In this document: one piece after another, positions 35,286 to 47,475 of the stretch
Position numbering within the stretch: position 1 is the stretch's first letter
Layout: the number at the start of each line of letters is the position of its first letter
Translations under genes and position numbers: made by a program
The notes under the pieces: model-generated
Told to the model about the DNA's origin: nothing
The model's database searches: none
Seen by the model: only the letters and a program-made list of their open reading frames with translations
Origin: Bolinopsis microptera
Taxonomy: Eukaryota; Ctenophora; Tentaculata; Lobata; Bolinopsidae
Direction: 5' to 3'
Assembly (NCBI RefSeq): GCF_026151205.1
Contig: NC_087073.1
Location: forward strand, 4,175,001-4,239,000
DNA: 64,000 nt

Positions 35286-35689
35286 GGAAGATGATAATTG
35301 ATAAACAATAGTATCGCATCAACATATGCCTGCCTTCTCCAAATTCATCTCTGGTCGGACAGGATCTCAATAGCTACCTGACTCTGATGGATACATCGAC
35401 AACAAATGTGTGCCTTTGGTTTATATTTTAAGTGGCGACAAGAAAGGGGAATTATTTCGAGAAGACTTACCTTGGGTCAGTCATTCTCCCTGCATATCCC
35501 TTAGTGCTTAGGATTCTGGAACCATTTCGAAAAATTGTCTATATTGACTTGTTAATTTAAATCAAAAGTGCGGAGTATGTGCTCTACGAGTCGAGCAGAC
35601 AGCTATGATGTACATGATGATTGACATGTGAACTCTAAAATATCTAGACCATTTCTAGGTCATTTAAATTCTACTGATGGATCACATCA

Positions 35690-35827
35690 CTAATTATACG
35701 TCACTAATTGGTGACATGATCTGACCCCTGATAATCGGGGGCCCCCAGATATGTCGTGCAGCCCCTCTCGCGCTTGTAGCACCTGACCATGCCCGCCATG
35801 GGCATGAACAAGTTGCCAATCCTCTCG
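35690..35827 (-). CDS. Possible terminal exon of unknown minus-strand gene
   Basis: After a possible acceptor GTTCATTTGCAG|C, one frame reads ERIGNLFMPMAGMVRCYKRE then RGCTTYLGAPDYQGSDHVTN and a stop. The composition is coding-like, and another frame is also open through here (starting 35923). No upstream exon was identified. Confidence 0.25.
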   Translation of the reverse strand, partial: REDWQLVHAHGGHGQVLQAREGLHDISGGPRLSGVRSCHQLVTYN

Positions 35828-36331
35828 CTGCAAATGAACCACGAACAAAATGAAGAAACACGCGTCATCCAGTCTCATGGGAATAAGGGGAACTTCTTGT
35901 TCTTCATTCAGATTCATGAGCATTCATTGTGACGCCAGTAACTTATTAAGTTGAATCCCCTCACTGGCGCTCGAGAGTTGCCTAAGTCTAACTGCCCTGA
36001 GTGCCTCAAAAACTGCTCAGTTCACAATGGCACAGGCATGATGCGACAATGTCTATGGTAATCAGGGAAATGATGCAAGCTGCTTCAAACGCTAAGCCCT
36101 GGTAGATCCAGTACACAGTAAATCGTTATTCATTAGTGTGATGGATCAGCACACGTATGGAGTATGCACCCCCTCTCCTTCCTCCGACCTCCTCCTTAGT
36201 GCACACGTACCTTGGACTACCGCGGTACCCACAGTGTAGTATTTCGTGAGTCCTACAACGTACAATCATAATCAATAATGACACGAACTAGTAACTGATT
36301 TTTACTGATAGTCAGTGTGCAGTGTAATATG

Positions 36332-36434
36332 TTGTCATACGTTGTATGACCCGCCGCGCACGAAGTGCGCGGCTCCCCCTGTAGCGTCGAAGACGCTACA
36401 GTGAAGCGACCGTGGGGGTCACCACGTGATACAA
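36332..36434. mobile_element. hAT-like foldback MITE (TTGTNAT family), 103 bp
   Basis: TTGTCATACG at the left, CGTGATACAA at the right. Flanked by GTAATATG at 36324-36331 and 36435-36442. Contains the perfect hairpins CCGCGCACGAAGTGCGCGG and TGTAGCGTC/GACGCTACA. Confidence 0.88.
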
Positions 36435-36864
36435 GTAATATGGGACAAGCGCGAGCACAATATTTTTTTCCTCCGATTTCAATAAATTTGGTTCCAAAAT
36501 TTGCCTCTAAGTGTGAATAATTCAAATTCACCGTGTAGCACGATAACGTCGAGCTGTATGTGGGCCTTCTGTGCATTGCAAGAGTGTAACTGTAAAAAGG
36601 ACGAAAAATCGGTAACTTCTTGCTTAAAATGCCTATAAGTATAACTCCTAAAATATCAAATATTTTGATTACACTGACTTAGACTAAATGTAAACTCTGT
36701 CACGTTTTTATAGTGAGACAAAGTTTACAACTCACTGCCGGCCGAATTTAAGCGAAATCTGATCATCTGATAAAGATATCGTTATGTAACAAAGTTTGCC
36801 TAGAGGATCAGACGATTATCCTAACCAATGTTTATATAGTTTCATAATGTGACAAATTTTACCT

Positions 36865-36945
36865 TAACGGGTGATACTCGTAAAATATTTGTTTCGACGA
36901 GTCCAACTCGGCGCGCGTGCTGGTACTGGTAGGTTATAAACCTAC
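36865..36945 (+). mobile_element. 90-bp-family structured element, copy e
   Basis: TAACGGGTGATACTCGTAAA at the left, GGTAGGTTATAAACCTAC at the right. Flanked by the 11-bp duplication AAATTTTACCT at 36854-36864 and 36946-36956. An internal deletion removes the middle A/T block. Confidence 0.85.
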
Positions 36946-36959
36946 AAATTTTACCTCAT

Positions 36960-38436
36960 CGTGCCATTTAATCATTAATAGAGCCACTAATATTTACCAA
37001 TATTCTGAAACTTCAATGAACGTTTATAACTGACACACCGTCGAAGATAATTTTTGTCACTTTCAACCGAGATTCACTGAGCCTGCTACTGCTGCCTCTT
37101 TCTGTGTTGAGGGATTACCGTTTGACCTAATTTTGGCATCTGTCCATAGAGACCATTTAATCGAGTTCCATACTCCAAGGACAAGGTGTAGGGGAACGCA
37201 ACGACCATTATAAATGTCAGTATGTGGTGGCTTGAATATGGAGCATGCTACTCAAGCTCATAAACGTCAATAACATTTATAACCTTCGGCTTGAGATATT
37301 CTTGACGCCCCAAATTGTCAACATTTTAATTAAACCTCTTCCCATGTCTGCTTTGGTCGCCGTTCTTCTGTATTTTGAGGGACAGGGCTACCAGGACAAT
37401 GAGTTACACTGCTTGTCACACCGCTTAGTCTGAAGAGCTGAAGCTTAGAGAATGCATGATTAGCGATCCCAATGAATTATTTAGGTTAAAACTAGCTAGA
37501 TATATAACAGGATCTTTACGAGATTTATCATGTGGCCCAGATAAGAAACGAGTCCCGGAAAACAATTGGTTGGCCGGCTAACACTTTTCTTTAACAGCAA
37601 ACAGGCTTAGTTCAGCCACGTGATCTCTTTGAGAACTAGTACACGCAGCGAGCAGGATGATGCCATTAGGCTTACTGGTCGCTCTGTTTTGTTATAGAAA
37701 GTTCTAGAAGCTTTACCTTAAGCATGGTTTATAGGGGCTCTCTTCAGCAAGACCAGTCAAAACATTTGAAATATAATGTGTTATCTATTTTTATTTTTTT
37801 CCACCATCTCGCTACAATTAATGTAAAATATCAGATATCAAATTGAATATAATCCCGTCAAGAGCTACGTTCCAGAGCAAAGTCACGAGGGTTTTATTCG
37901 TCCTTAGTTAACACAATATACTAAATAGCAGAAATATATTGTCGCATTTATGCTAAAGTTGTTATGAACGTATACCAATATACTTTATCGGTCATAATGT
38001 CTGTGGCATTAAGGTCCGTGAATAATAAAGTCCGATAATTATTTCCATTAATTTTAGTGTGTGTGTGTCCCTACGGCCTACATTAACATATGCGTACAGT
38101 GTAGATATATGTGTACTTGTAGCCGATTACTATATTAGCTTATTAGTATTATACTATTATTAGTATATACTACTAGGACAAATATAATCAATCTTCAGTC
38201 ACATTCTAGAGTTCAGAAAAAGAAAAACACTGATTAAAAAATCACCACAAATTTTCACAATTTCTTGGACATTTTTGGCGGTCATGAGCGTGAATAATTA
38301 TGTCCGTCAAAAATTTGGTCCGTGAAAAAATTGCCCGTGACAATTATGTCCCATAAGGTAGGCTTCGTTTTCATCAGAACTCTGAAATGCCTGTGATTAT
38401 CTTTTGATTTATCATTATTAGTGTTTTACTGCTATG
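36960..38436. other. Intergenic, no feature recognised
   Basis: AT-rich sequence. I see no coding block, no clear repeat copy and no terminal inverted repeat here. Confidence 0.5.
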
Positions 38437-38521
38437 TTTACCTGGTGACTCCAGGCTATTATATTTATGTTCATAATCATATGAATAGAGATTCGGCGGA
38501 ATGACAGGCTGAGCCCAGTAA
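38437..38521. mobile_element. hAT-like MITE (TTACCTGGGG family), 85 bp
   Basis: TTTACCTGGTGACTCCAGGC at the left, GAGCCCAGTAA at the right. Flanked by CTGCTATG at 38429-38436 and 38522-38529. Confidence 0.85.
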
Positions 38522-38939
38522 CTGCTATGCTTGTAATTAATAGCGGTACCAAAAGAAATAATAGTGATACAACGGTAAACCCACTAAAATTTGTGGTGCC
38601 ATCAGTTAGATAAAATAGTTCACAGTCAATAATGAGTATGAAAACGATCGCTGTAGCCATAGCTACAATGTTACTCGAATTCTCAACAACCACTGCAGAA
38701 GGTTTGTTTTGATATAAAACTACTAATCGCTAATCAAGAATCCATTTAGTTTTGTATTTAGACTAGAAATAATGCAGTGCAGGAGATCTCCCGGAAGGTA
38801 AAAGAAGACAGCTAGCTAAACGATGCAAATCTGTGTTTGAATAAGCTGTGTTTGTAGCGCTCTATACGCGCATGACCGCCCACGTGCATTTCAGAGTTGT
38901 ATCGACTAATTCATACATGATACACCCAGTTGAAATCTC

Positions 38940-39295
38940 TATATAATTACTAGTTAATTAGTAGTTAATTTCTTGTTAATGGCTTGTTAATGAATTGCTA
39001 ATGACTTGTTCATTACTAGTTAATGACTTGTCAATTACTTGTTAATTAATTCTTAATGACTTGCTAATTACTTGATAATTACTTGCTAATTACTAGTAAA
39101 TGACTTGTTAATTACTTGCTAATTACTTGTTAATTACTAGTTAATGACTTGTTAATGACTTGTTAATGACTTGTTAATGACTTGTTAATGACTTGTTCAT
39201 TACTAGTTAGTGACTTGCTAATTACTTGCTAATTACATGATAATTACATGCTTATTACTTGTTAATGACTTGTTAATGACTAGCTAATTACCAGT
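38940..39295. repeat. Degenerate 11-bp tandem repeat
   Basis: Variants of TTAATGACTTG and TTAATTACTAG repeated about 30 times. Divergence between units is high, so the array is older than the other satellites here. Confidence 0.85.
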
Positions 39296-39352
39296 AACCA
39301 GGAAAATTTATGTGTGGAAGATTACAGATAAACGCTCAATATAACTTTATAA

Positions 39353-39630
39353 GATTACTAGAAAGCCCGTGGTCACAGGGATGAAGCTAGTAGTATTCTT
39401 TGAAAGAAATTTTTAATTGCATCAAAAAATATCCATCCCAACCGAAGATACAGCCGATTTAAATGTTAAACACTTTAAACACAACGTAATTATCACAAAA
39501 CCGATCAAAATGCCGTTCCAACAATCTTTGCACGTGCACGTGTGCATTACAACACCGTTGCTATGCAACCTTTTGGTTTTTACCTAACTTCTTATTTCTC
39601 ATATAATTTGCACGTGGGCGGTCGTACATA
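39353..39630. repeat. Interspersed repeat, about 270 bp, copy 1
   Basis: Starts ACTAGAAAGCCCGTGGTCAC and ends GCACGTGGGCGGTCGTACAT. The same sequence occurs at 55662-55925. Ends are consistent but I see no target duplication. Confidence 0.75.
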
Positions 39631-40180
39631 CATTAACATACATTAACATTAACATTACATACCCCAATATACCGCGGCTGCATAATGCGAATAAACAAAT
39701 CTTTGATTTACCGCGAATCTTGATTTACCGCGGCTGTTTCATTTCCCCAAACTCTGCGGTAAATTTGAGTTTTACTGTATACTGTTTTATCCTTTATAAA
39801 AACATTTGTCAATTTCTTAATCAGGATCGACCGCCCTCTATAATGTAAATCATTAATCATTATTCCTTAAGATATGCATTAAAACTGAAAGTGGTATATT
39901 TAGAATTACTCTGCAAAGGAGCAACAAGTTTCCAAGGAATTTTGTTGCGTATATGATGTGCGAGTATACAATTTTATTAACCGATTGTACGAGATATTAT
40001 TACGCTCGACTAATTTTCATTAGTTGCGGCACTAGTTCTTTTGAGTTTTGAGAAACTTCTTTCTATTGATATGATTTTACAGACATTTATAATTATTAAT
40101 TTCAATACTCACAACTCTCGAAAGAATTTCAGTTTCCACGGATAAATAAAATACACATTGTTTGGTACTGGTCAAAGAAA

Positions 40181-41308
40181 GGGAAGTTGGTCGTTTAGCT
40201 CCGGACAGTCTATGCAACGTCTATGCAACGTCCGTGCAACAACAAAAGAACCGTCTATGCAACGTCTATGCAACGTCCCTGCACAATGAACACTCTATGC
40301 ACACTCCCTGCACGGTCAGTCTATGCAACGTCTATGCAACGTCTATGCAACGTCCCTGCACAGTACCATATGAACACCGGCTACTAGCCGGCTACTAGCC
40401 GGCTAGTAGCCACTTTTGTAATAACAGCTCCTCAACTTCACATTAACAACCGGCTACTAACCGGCACTTGAAAAGTGGTCACTAGCCGGCTACTAACCGG
40501 CTACTAGCCGGCTAGTGACCACAAAGTGGCTACTAACCGGCTACTAAGCGGTCACTAGCCGGCTATTAGCCGAGCTCTAAAGCAGACCTATTAGTAGCCG
40601 GTTCTAAACCGGCTACTAGCCGGCACTTGAAAAGCGGTCACTAGCCGGCTACTAACCGGCTACTAACCGGCTAGTAACCACCAAGTGGCTACTAACCGGT
40701 CACTAGCCGGCTTTTCGAGTGCCGGCTAGTAGGTCCGCTTAAGAGCCGGCTAGTGACCGGTTAGTAGCCGGTTAGTAGCCACTTGGTGGTTACTAGCCGG
40801 TTAGTAGCCGGTTAGTAGCCGGCTAGTGACCGCTTTCTAAGTGCCGGCTAGTAGCCGGTTTGGAACCGGCTACTAGTAGGTCTGCTTTAGAGCTTGGCTA
40901 ATAGCCGGCTAGTGACCGCTTAGTAGCCGGTTAGTAGCCACTTTGTGGTCACTAGCCGGCTAGTAGCCGGTTAGTAACCGGCTAGTGACCACTTTTCAAG
41001 TGCCGGTTAGTAGCCGGTTTGTAATGTGAAGTTGAGGAGCTGTTATTACAAAAGTGGCTACTAGCCGGCTAGTAGCCGGCTAGTAGCCGGTGTTCATATG
41101 GTACTGTGCAGGGACGTTGCATAGACGTTGCATAGACGTTGCATAGACGTTGCATAGACGTTGCATAGACTGACCGTGCAGGGAGTGTGCATAGAGTGTT
41201 CATTGTGCAGGGACGTTGCATAGACGTTGCATAGACGGTTCTTTTGTTGTTGCATGGACGTTGCATAGACGTTGCATAGACTGTCCGGAGCTAAACGACC
41301 AAGTTGCC
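40181..41308. mobile_element. 1128-bp palindromic hAT-like foldback element
   Basis: Nearly perfect inverted repeat with arms of about 550 bp. Outer parts contain arrays of GTCTATGCAAC. Inner parts contain dozens of CCGGCTACTAGCCGG-type palindromes. Flanked by CAAAGAAA at 40173-40180 and 41309-41316. No ORF of note; the two 65-78-aa ORFs are low-complexity readings of the repeats. Confidence 0.92.
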
Positions 41309-41579
41309 CAAAGAAATAAGGATAAAAACTCTCTCAGAAAACAAACACTCGCACACAGTGTGAAACATGTATGTAATTAATAAAAATATGCCCTCAAAAA
41401 AAGTTAAAACATTTAATTATAAACTAAATCACAGACCTAGGAACACACAATTCATCACTATTTCAATATTTCATAGTTTGATTTTTTGTTTAAAATTGTG
41501 TAGCTCAAAACTTTTTAAATTCAAAACCTCAAAATTGTCTCAAAATAGTCCGGTCCATTGGTGCTCAACATATAATTAG

Positions 41580-42040
41580 TTCCTTATTGATTGTGGTGAT
41601 TGCAAGATTGTGGTGCATCGTGGTGCTTCAATACTTCGGGAATGCAGTCTTTTCACAGCTGTTGTCCTTGTAGTTGTAAGTCAGAAACTCAATTATAAGT
41701 GCCCTGAAATTATTAATGTAAAAATTTGCTGTAAAAAACTTATTTTATCATTAATCTTCAGTGTTGCAAATTAACAACTCAATTTTTATACTGCAATCAC
41801 TGTGATTATCCAAATTCCCCGTAAAGCTGTACGGATTTGTAAAAGTTGGATTCTATAACTATTATTAATGTTGGCCTCATAAGCCGTTTAATTTGAGAAA
41901 GCCCCCGTTGGGTTATAGTATTTGAATATTCATGTTTTAGGGTGCCATTACCTGACCTGATAAACGTTGGTTTCTTTGTCTCACCTTGAATAGACGAAGG
42001 AACAGCTCCTTCTTGCGGTGTCTGTATTAGTAGAGGCTCT
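41580..42040. repeat. Partial copy of the 52-54-kb tandem repeat unit
   Basis: Shares AGAAAGCCCCCGTTGG, ATATTCATGTTTTAGGGTGC and GACGAAGGAACAGCTCCTTC with 53120-53250. Only this end of the unit is present. Confidence 0.75.
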
Positions 42041-42920
42041 TACGGGCTTTGTCTGCTAGATACACTAAAATCACCAGACCCATCTTAAAAGACGTATTTT
42101 TGACCGTAGAATCGATTAAAAGTGGTTAGAAGTGTTTAAAATGGGGTTACCTGGTTTTATTTTGAAAAAACCGATTTTTGGCCCCAAAAATGGCCATTTT
42201 TTGAGGTTTTTTAGAAATTTCGACAGGTTAATTGAATCGAAAAGCTTAGATATTTTGGGATCTTGTACATTTTTATTTGCCGCACTAGTTAATACCAATT
42301 TAATAGGCATACACAAGAGTTTACCTGGTCAAAATTTTTAAAAACCTCCCAAAAAAAACGTTTTTTCGCGCGCTAAATTTTTTCGGCTCTTTACACACCC
42401 ACAATGAAATATTTTTGCTCACAAAGTGTTTTAATACTGTCCAATAATACTATTTGATAGTTTTTCAGCGTAAAAACAAGTTTCGAAAGCGGAAGAAAAA
42501 ATTATATTTTTCGTGGTGCTGAGCACTTTGAAATTTTTGGAATAAAATCGAGCGCTACCGTAAAATTTTAGTAACCCTTCCCTGAAACTCATTTAAGTTT
42601 TTGTACCGGTAGTGTTTTGTCCTTTTCTGAAGTTCATGCCTTAATTTCATATAATATTGTTTAAAACAGCACAGTAAAGTGTTTTATAACAGTAGAGTGC
42701 CATTTCTAATTCTTCAATGTTATATTGTTGAGATACCTTTACTACACTTGGCTGATTACCTTTTGTCAATACAATTTCACCAATTTAGTATTGCATTGCT
42801 TATATGACTATTTGGATTTATAATTTATCGATTGTGGGTATGAATTAACTTTTGGTTCACAATCAACAATAAAATGTCTACTGTATGGTACCCTTACAAG
42901 ATTAATTATAGATCTTTTGA
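42041..42920. other. Intergenic, no feature recognised
   Basis: AT-rich. The overlapping ORFs near 42116-42341 are low-complexity Phe/Lys-rich sequences on both strands and unlikely to be genes. Confidence 0.5.
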
Positions 42921-42921
42921 C

Positions 42922-43340
42922 AGGAATGCCTGACTTAAACCCCCTCATCCATCACTCATTCCGTTTTACCTGTTGGATGTGGAGGAACCCTACCACAAAC
43001 TGAAGTATTGTAAAGGTACCCTTCAGTAGATAAATAGAGCACTGTAAATAATATAGATTAGTTACTGTTATCTTCTCAATGCAATTTTGAATACATGTCA
43101 GGAACACCTGACTTAAACCCCCTCATCCATCACTCAATCAGTGTTGCCTGTTGGATATGGAGGAAATCTACACCACAAAGTGGAATATTGTAAAGGCACT
43201 CTTCAGTACACATAAAATAGAGCACTGCAAATAATATAGATTAGTTGCTGCTATCTTCTTAACATGATTTTTAATTTATAAATAGTAGTAGAGTAAATGT
43301 CAGGAATGCCTGACTTAAACCCCCTCATCCATCACTAATT
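42922..43340. repeat. Tandem repeat of about 180-200 bp, 2.2 copies
   Basis: GCCTGACTTAAACCCCCTCA recurs near 42922, 43097 and 43302. The spacers share TGTTGGATATGGAGGAA and AATAATATAGATTAGTT. Confidence 0.85.
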
Positions 43341-44157
43341 TCGAATAAATGTATAGATGCTGCATTGAATTCATGAAGATATCATTCGTTTTGAGCAATC
43401 ATTCCCTTAGCTCCCCCATTCTTTGATTGTTTCAAAGAAGTGGTCAAACTACAATATGTATTGTTTAGTTACATCTATTGCTTGTTATTTAAGCCATTTC
43501 ATCTCTAGTAGATTCAAATAATTTCTGCAATTCTGAATTATGTTGCTGAACAAACTTGACAATCACCATTAGAAAGAAGGTGACATGTTTATGGACCCAG
43601 AACTAGCTAAGACAGCTAAGACTCTGTGTACATGCGAATCACTTCAAGAATCTTCTTGATGAAAGAAGCTTGTGTGGTTTGTTAAAAGACTTCGATCCGC
43701 TCACAGCCATGCAGATTAAGACGAATTTAGATCGACATTATTTTGAAACAATGAAAACTCAAATGGTTTGATTTTTAGCTAAGTTACCATAATTATTATA
43801 ATTAATTAAATACAGGCTGACAATGTTTCATTTCACAAAATGTATCTGAATAATGTAATTTTAACTGAATCTTAAGCTGTTCAAAAAGCTTTGTTAGATG
43901 ATGTTATCGATGCTGTATAAGTTGAAACCTTTTGATGATGAGAGGTACATGAACAAACCTACACTAAACAATACTACATTCCAGCTTGAAACGAAATGAG
44001 TGGAGTTGAACGACGCCTGTTTATCGAAACTACATCAATCAACTTTTCAACTATGTAGGTTATTAATGAAATGAAATGAAATACTACTACTTTGTCGGAA
44101 CTAAGTCCGATCTACGCCAGATAACCCCCTCCATATATCCCTGTCCCGCATCAGAGT

Positions 44158-44442
44158 TCACAGTTCCTCTTTTGAGTTTGTCCCAATTTCCTTCAGTAAC
44201 ATAGACAAGTAGCTTTGTCTTGGTCGGCCTTGCTGTGCTCTACAATGCATAGGTTTCCATAAGACTAAATCACTGGCAAGTAGCTCAGGATGTCTGATGC
44301 AGTGTCCCGCCATTTTTAGTCTCCTGCTTCGTAACTTGTTTGACAGCCTTGGTAGACTACCATACAAAGTTATATTGCTGACCTTGTCCTTCCATGAGAT
44401 ACCCAGCACCATACGTAGCATCTTTGTGTATGTCCCGTCCAA
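44158..44442 (-). pseudogene. LINE reverse transcriptase C-terminal fragment
   Basis: Reads YTKMLRMVLGISWKDKVSNI, then LRSRRLKMAGHCIRHPE, a typical post-RT thumb region of LINE ORF2. After the stop the same frame continues TLMRDRDIWRGLSGVDRT, so the stop looks like a CGA-to-TGA change. Confidence 0.7.
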
Positions 44443-45019
44443 TACAAATGAAATAAATTATTTTTATCACGCTTATATCAACAATCAAAATTAAAAACTT
44501 ATGGACGTATATCACTCATTATTATGTATCACTCTCTAACATCTTGTCCTCACTACAAATATTACCACTTCTGATATAATAATGTTTTTTTGTGTCTTCT
44601 TTGGCTCTGGCATGGCTCCAGCTCAAAATCTTTGGGTGGGTGCAGCTTGGCGCACGGTGGGGGGGGGGGGGGGGGGGGGGGGTGAAGCCCCCTGGAAAAT
44701 TTTGGAATTTTACTCTCCTAAACATATTTTAATATCTCCAAAACAGTCTCAATTGATTGCAGAAGTCAATTGACCCTTAGTTTTAAATACAAAATTTGAC
44801 AATTTTTGTGTGAACATTTTCAAATCGTTTGGGTGGGTGCAACACCCTTTGGGTGGGTGCGCACCCACCCGAACCTACACGGTGGAGCCATGCCTGCTTT
44901 GGCTATCTGTTTTATTTCCAAGACCAACTGCTGATGGATAACTCGATCTTCAGGTGATCGATCTGGAGAGATGAAAACAGTCTTATGATCTTCACACAGT
45001 CTCAGCTTTTTGGCATTTA

Positions 45020-45520
45020 CTAATATCTGATGAACGGTAAGTTAGAATTATCTAGCGAAACTTTGACTGGTCTAGTCTTGTTGGCTGATTTTCTCCCAAC
45101 CCAGATAGCTTCAAAACGTGGTTTTTCTTCAATCTGCTGAAAAATCACGGTAACTTTATTGCACAGTTCCTCTTCATCAGTCTCCTTCAAACCAAAGATG
45201 AGCACATTCCTACTGCGATCCTCTTCCGATACACCATCCTGTACAACCTTTTTTAAATTCTCTTCTGCAAGCACAGGTGCATTTTTAGTCACAGCTTGAC
45301 TGTATGACTTCATCTCAGCTTGGACAGTGTCTTGAACGGCGGTCTTGACGGTGGAGTGCATGGATTCCAACTGCTTCGATTTAGTTTCCAGAAATTCAGC
45401 CTGCAGCTTGATAACAGTACTTTGCGATCGGATAAGATCGCTCTTCAACTCCTCCATATCTTTCTTGTTATCCAGAAACGTACTTACATGATCATCGGTA
45501 GTCTGATACGCAGAATACAA
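45020..45520 (-). pseudogene. LINE ORF1-like fragment
   Basis: A coiled-coil-like N-terminal part (KKDMEELKSDLIRSQSTVIK) is followed by RSRNVLIFGLKETDEEELCN and IWVGRKSANKTRPVKVSLD. That pattern is common in ORF1-like proteins of several metazoan LINE clades. A stop separates it from the upstream block at 45522-45740. Confidence 0.6.
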
Positions 45521-45779
45521 ATTATAAATGTTTTACTGAAACTGACTTCACTGGTTTTTTGAACGTTTCAACTGAAAACTCAGATTTATTGTCACAGTTC
45601 GTAGCTTCCGCGAGTTCAGTGATCCAACCGTTATAGACCTCATACTCTTCAGTAATGTAGCTAGGTAGAATAAACTGACAATCTTTGAAGAGTATCCATT
45701 TCCTCCATCGATTACTTGTACTTGTATAAAGTAAAAACACAGTACCAGCAAAATGGCAGTTGTAATGTAGCGATAAAAT

Positions 45780-47038
45780 AGAGATATGAGCTAGTAAAAC
45801 AAATTTTTTTTAGTAAAACAAATTTTATTTTATACCCACAATCAATTCATATTTAGTTCAAATATTTAAAGTCCAAATATCCATTTCACATAAGTGGTTA
45901 TATTATAATAAAATAATTTGTGATAAATTAATAAATTAATTTACACTCAAAAATGAACAAAATATACACAATTTTTACCTAGTGCAACACTGGTTCAGCG
46001 CGCGGCTGATCGAAAAAGTTTGATTTGATTTACTAACTACAGTGTACAGCGTACATGAAAAAATTACTTACTGAATCCTTTAATACTAGACACATTTTAA
46101 TTCAGATGTTGTTCAATGAGTTAGCCACAAAAATGTTCAAATTATGTAGGAGGGTAAAGGACACAATTGCTAGTAGTGCTTCTTTGTGCCCGTTGACTAC
46201 AATGAACATTTTGCGGAGTTTCTCCAGACGGCTTTTATCGGAGTGCGTGTTATTTACTTGGTTATGCACAAGCCAGGCCAACATTTTGTTTTTGTGTCAG
46301 CCGTGCTACCAGGTTGCAGAGTATTATAAACACTAAACAATTATACACTATACAAATTTGCTAATACAATATCATGCAGAGTCCGATCTAGCTGCAAACG
46401 TCAGACACCACAGTTCAGCCGCCAAGTACCGTTTAAGTGAACACCGAAACACGAGGTTTAGGTGTCATTTTGTAAATCACTTTATGGATGGATAATTCAG
46501 TAATTGTTGAAGAAAATTACAGTCACTGCCACCTATAGCGTTATGTCATGGGTCTGATTAACGGCCAAGAATAAACGTACGTGCGCGCTTAAGAAACCCG
46601 CGCAAATGTTGAGGTAGGGAGTAGCTGCGGCGCGCTTTTAACATATATTACGTATAGCGCCGTACGGAAACGGCAATATTTAAGTAATTAAGTATTTGTT
46701 TACATAAATTCCACGTTTTTATCAATAATCTAGCATGGTCCAAAACTGTTAAAGTTGTCATTATGCCACTCATTATCGAACCTGCTTTGGGCATCTAGAA
46801 GAGATCGGTTTAGCCTTGATTTGATTGCTATCAAGATTGCTAGATTATCAACACGTAAAAAAAACTGTAAAACTGTATCATAATATTATTATGCTTTTAA
46901 CATCATCTGTTGTGATATACATGACAAAGGGTTGGAAATGTACAGTAACCTTACTATATTGCAATTACACAATATTATGTGAACGACCCCTAACCCCTTA
47001 TCTAAGGCTCTATAAGTATTGAATAATGATAACTGCAG
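45780..47038. other. Intergenic, no gene recognised
   Basis: The ORFs at 46055-46336 on the two strands overlap and neither has clear coding character. No repeat pair seen. Confidence 0.45.
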
Positions 47039-47182
47039 GATTTCAAAATGTACAAGGCATCATATCAAAGATTGCATATGCCCGAAAGAAGGACAAATCC
47101 AATTTGGCTCTCTGGATGTATGGAAAGCTCTCAACCTTCCAGAAAAGGACTGTTCAAAGGAACACTTAAATCCCTCCGACAG
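47039..47182 (+). CDS. Exon-like block, Cys-rich, unknown
   Basis: Acceptor ATAACTGCAG|G and donor CCGACAG|GTAATT. The phase-2 reading is ISKCTRHHIKDCICPKEGQI then QFGSLDVWKALNLPEKDCS and KEHLNPSD. Regular Cys/His spacing suggests a small metal-binding module. It might belong with the 50687-51118 remnant, with a LINE inserted between. Confidence 0.35.
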
Positions 47183-47475
47183 GTAATTATTATAAATAAT
47201 AATTTAGTCTACACTTCATTATGTCAAATCACCTACCATAATGAAGAACTAAAATTGTTGTGTTACCGTAACCAAGTTTAATGTGACTCAATTTTGGTGG
47301 AACTTTAGAATTTGGACGTTATATCTATCATGTTCATCTTAAATCTCATATTATATACTCAATATTCAATTAAACAGACAAAGATAACCTCTCTAGGCCC
47401 TCTGGTGGTGACGTATAAGTGCTTTCTCAGTACTTTCTCTCGCTTTTGGACAAATCCAGTGAGTTAACTTTTTAT

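Larger units (their letters stand above)
44065..45740 (-). mobile_element. Decayed non-LTR retrotransposon (LINE), minus strand
   Basis: Two coding remnants in the expected order: an ORF1-like piece (45020-45520, with 45522-45740 upstream) and a reverse transcriptase C-terminal piece (44158-44442). The 3' end is a short (ATTTC)n tail near 44070-44085 read on the minus strand. The region between, with a poly-G tract at about 44659-44681, is not recognisable as LINE. Confidence 0.7.

Noticed and set aside
33636-36434. tRNA-like cloverleaf in the TTGTNAT elements
   Set aside because: The multi-hairpin fold comes from foldback structure; 8-bp duplications and TIRs fit a DNA transposon, and no A/B-box promoter is visible.
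32945-36945. Hammerhead ribozyme in the 90-bp elements
   Set aside because: CGACGAGTCC resembles the CUGANGAG core, but the order of core bases is wrong and there is no GAAA after a closing stem.
40162-41266. ORFs rich in YATSMQRP repeats
   Set aside because: They are readings of the ATGCAACGTCT array inside a palindromic element and appear on both strands.
44582-44773. Gly-rich ORF
   Set aside because: It exists because a poly-G run is translated as Gly; no coding features beside it.
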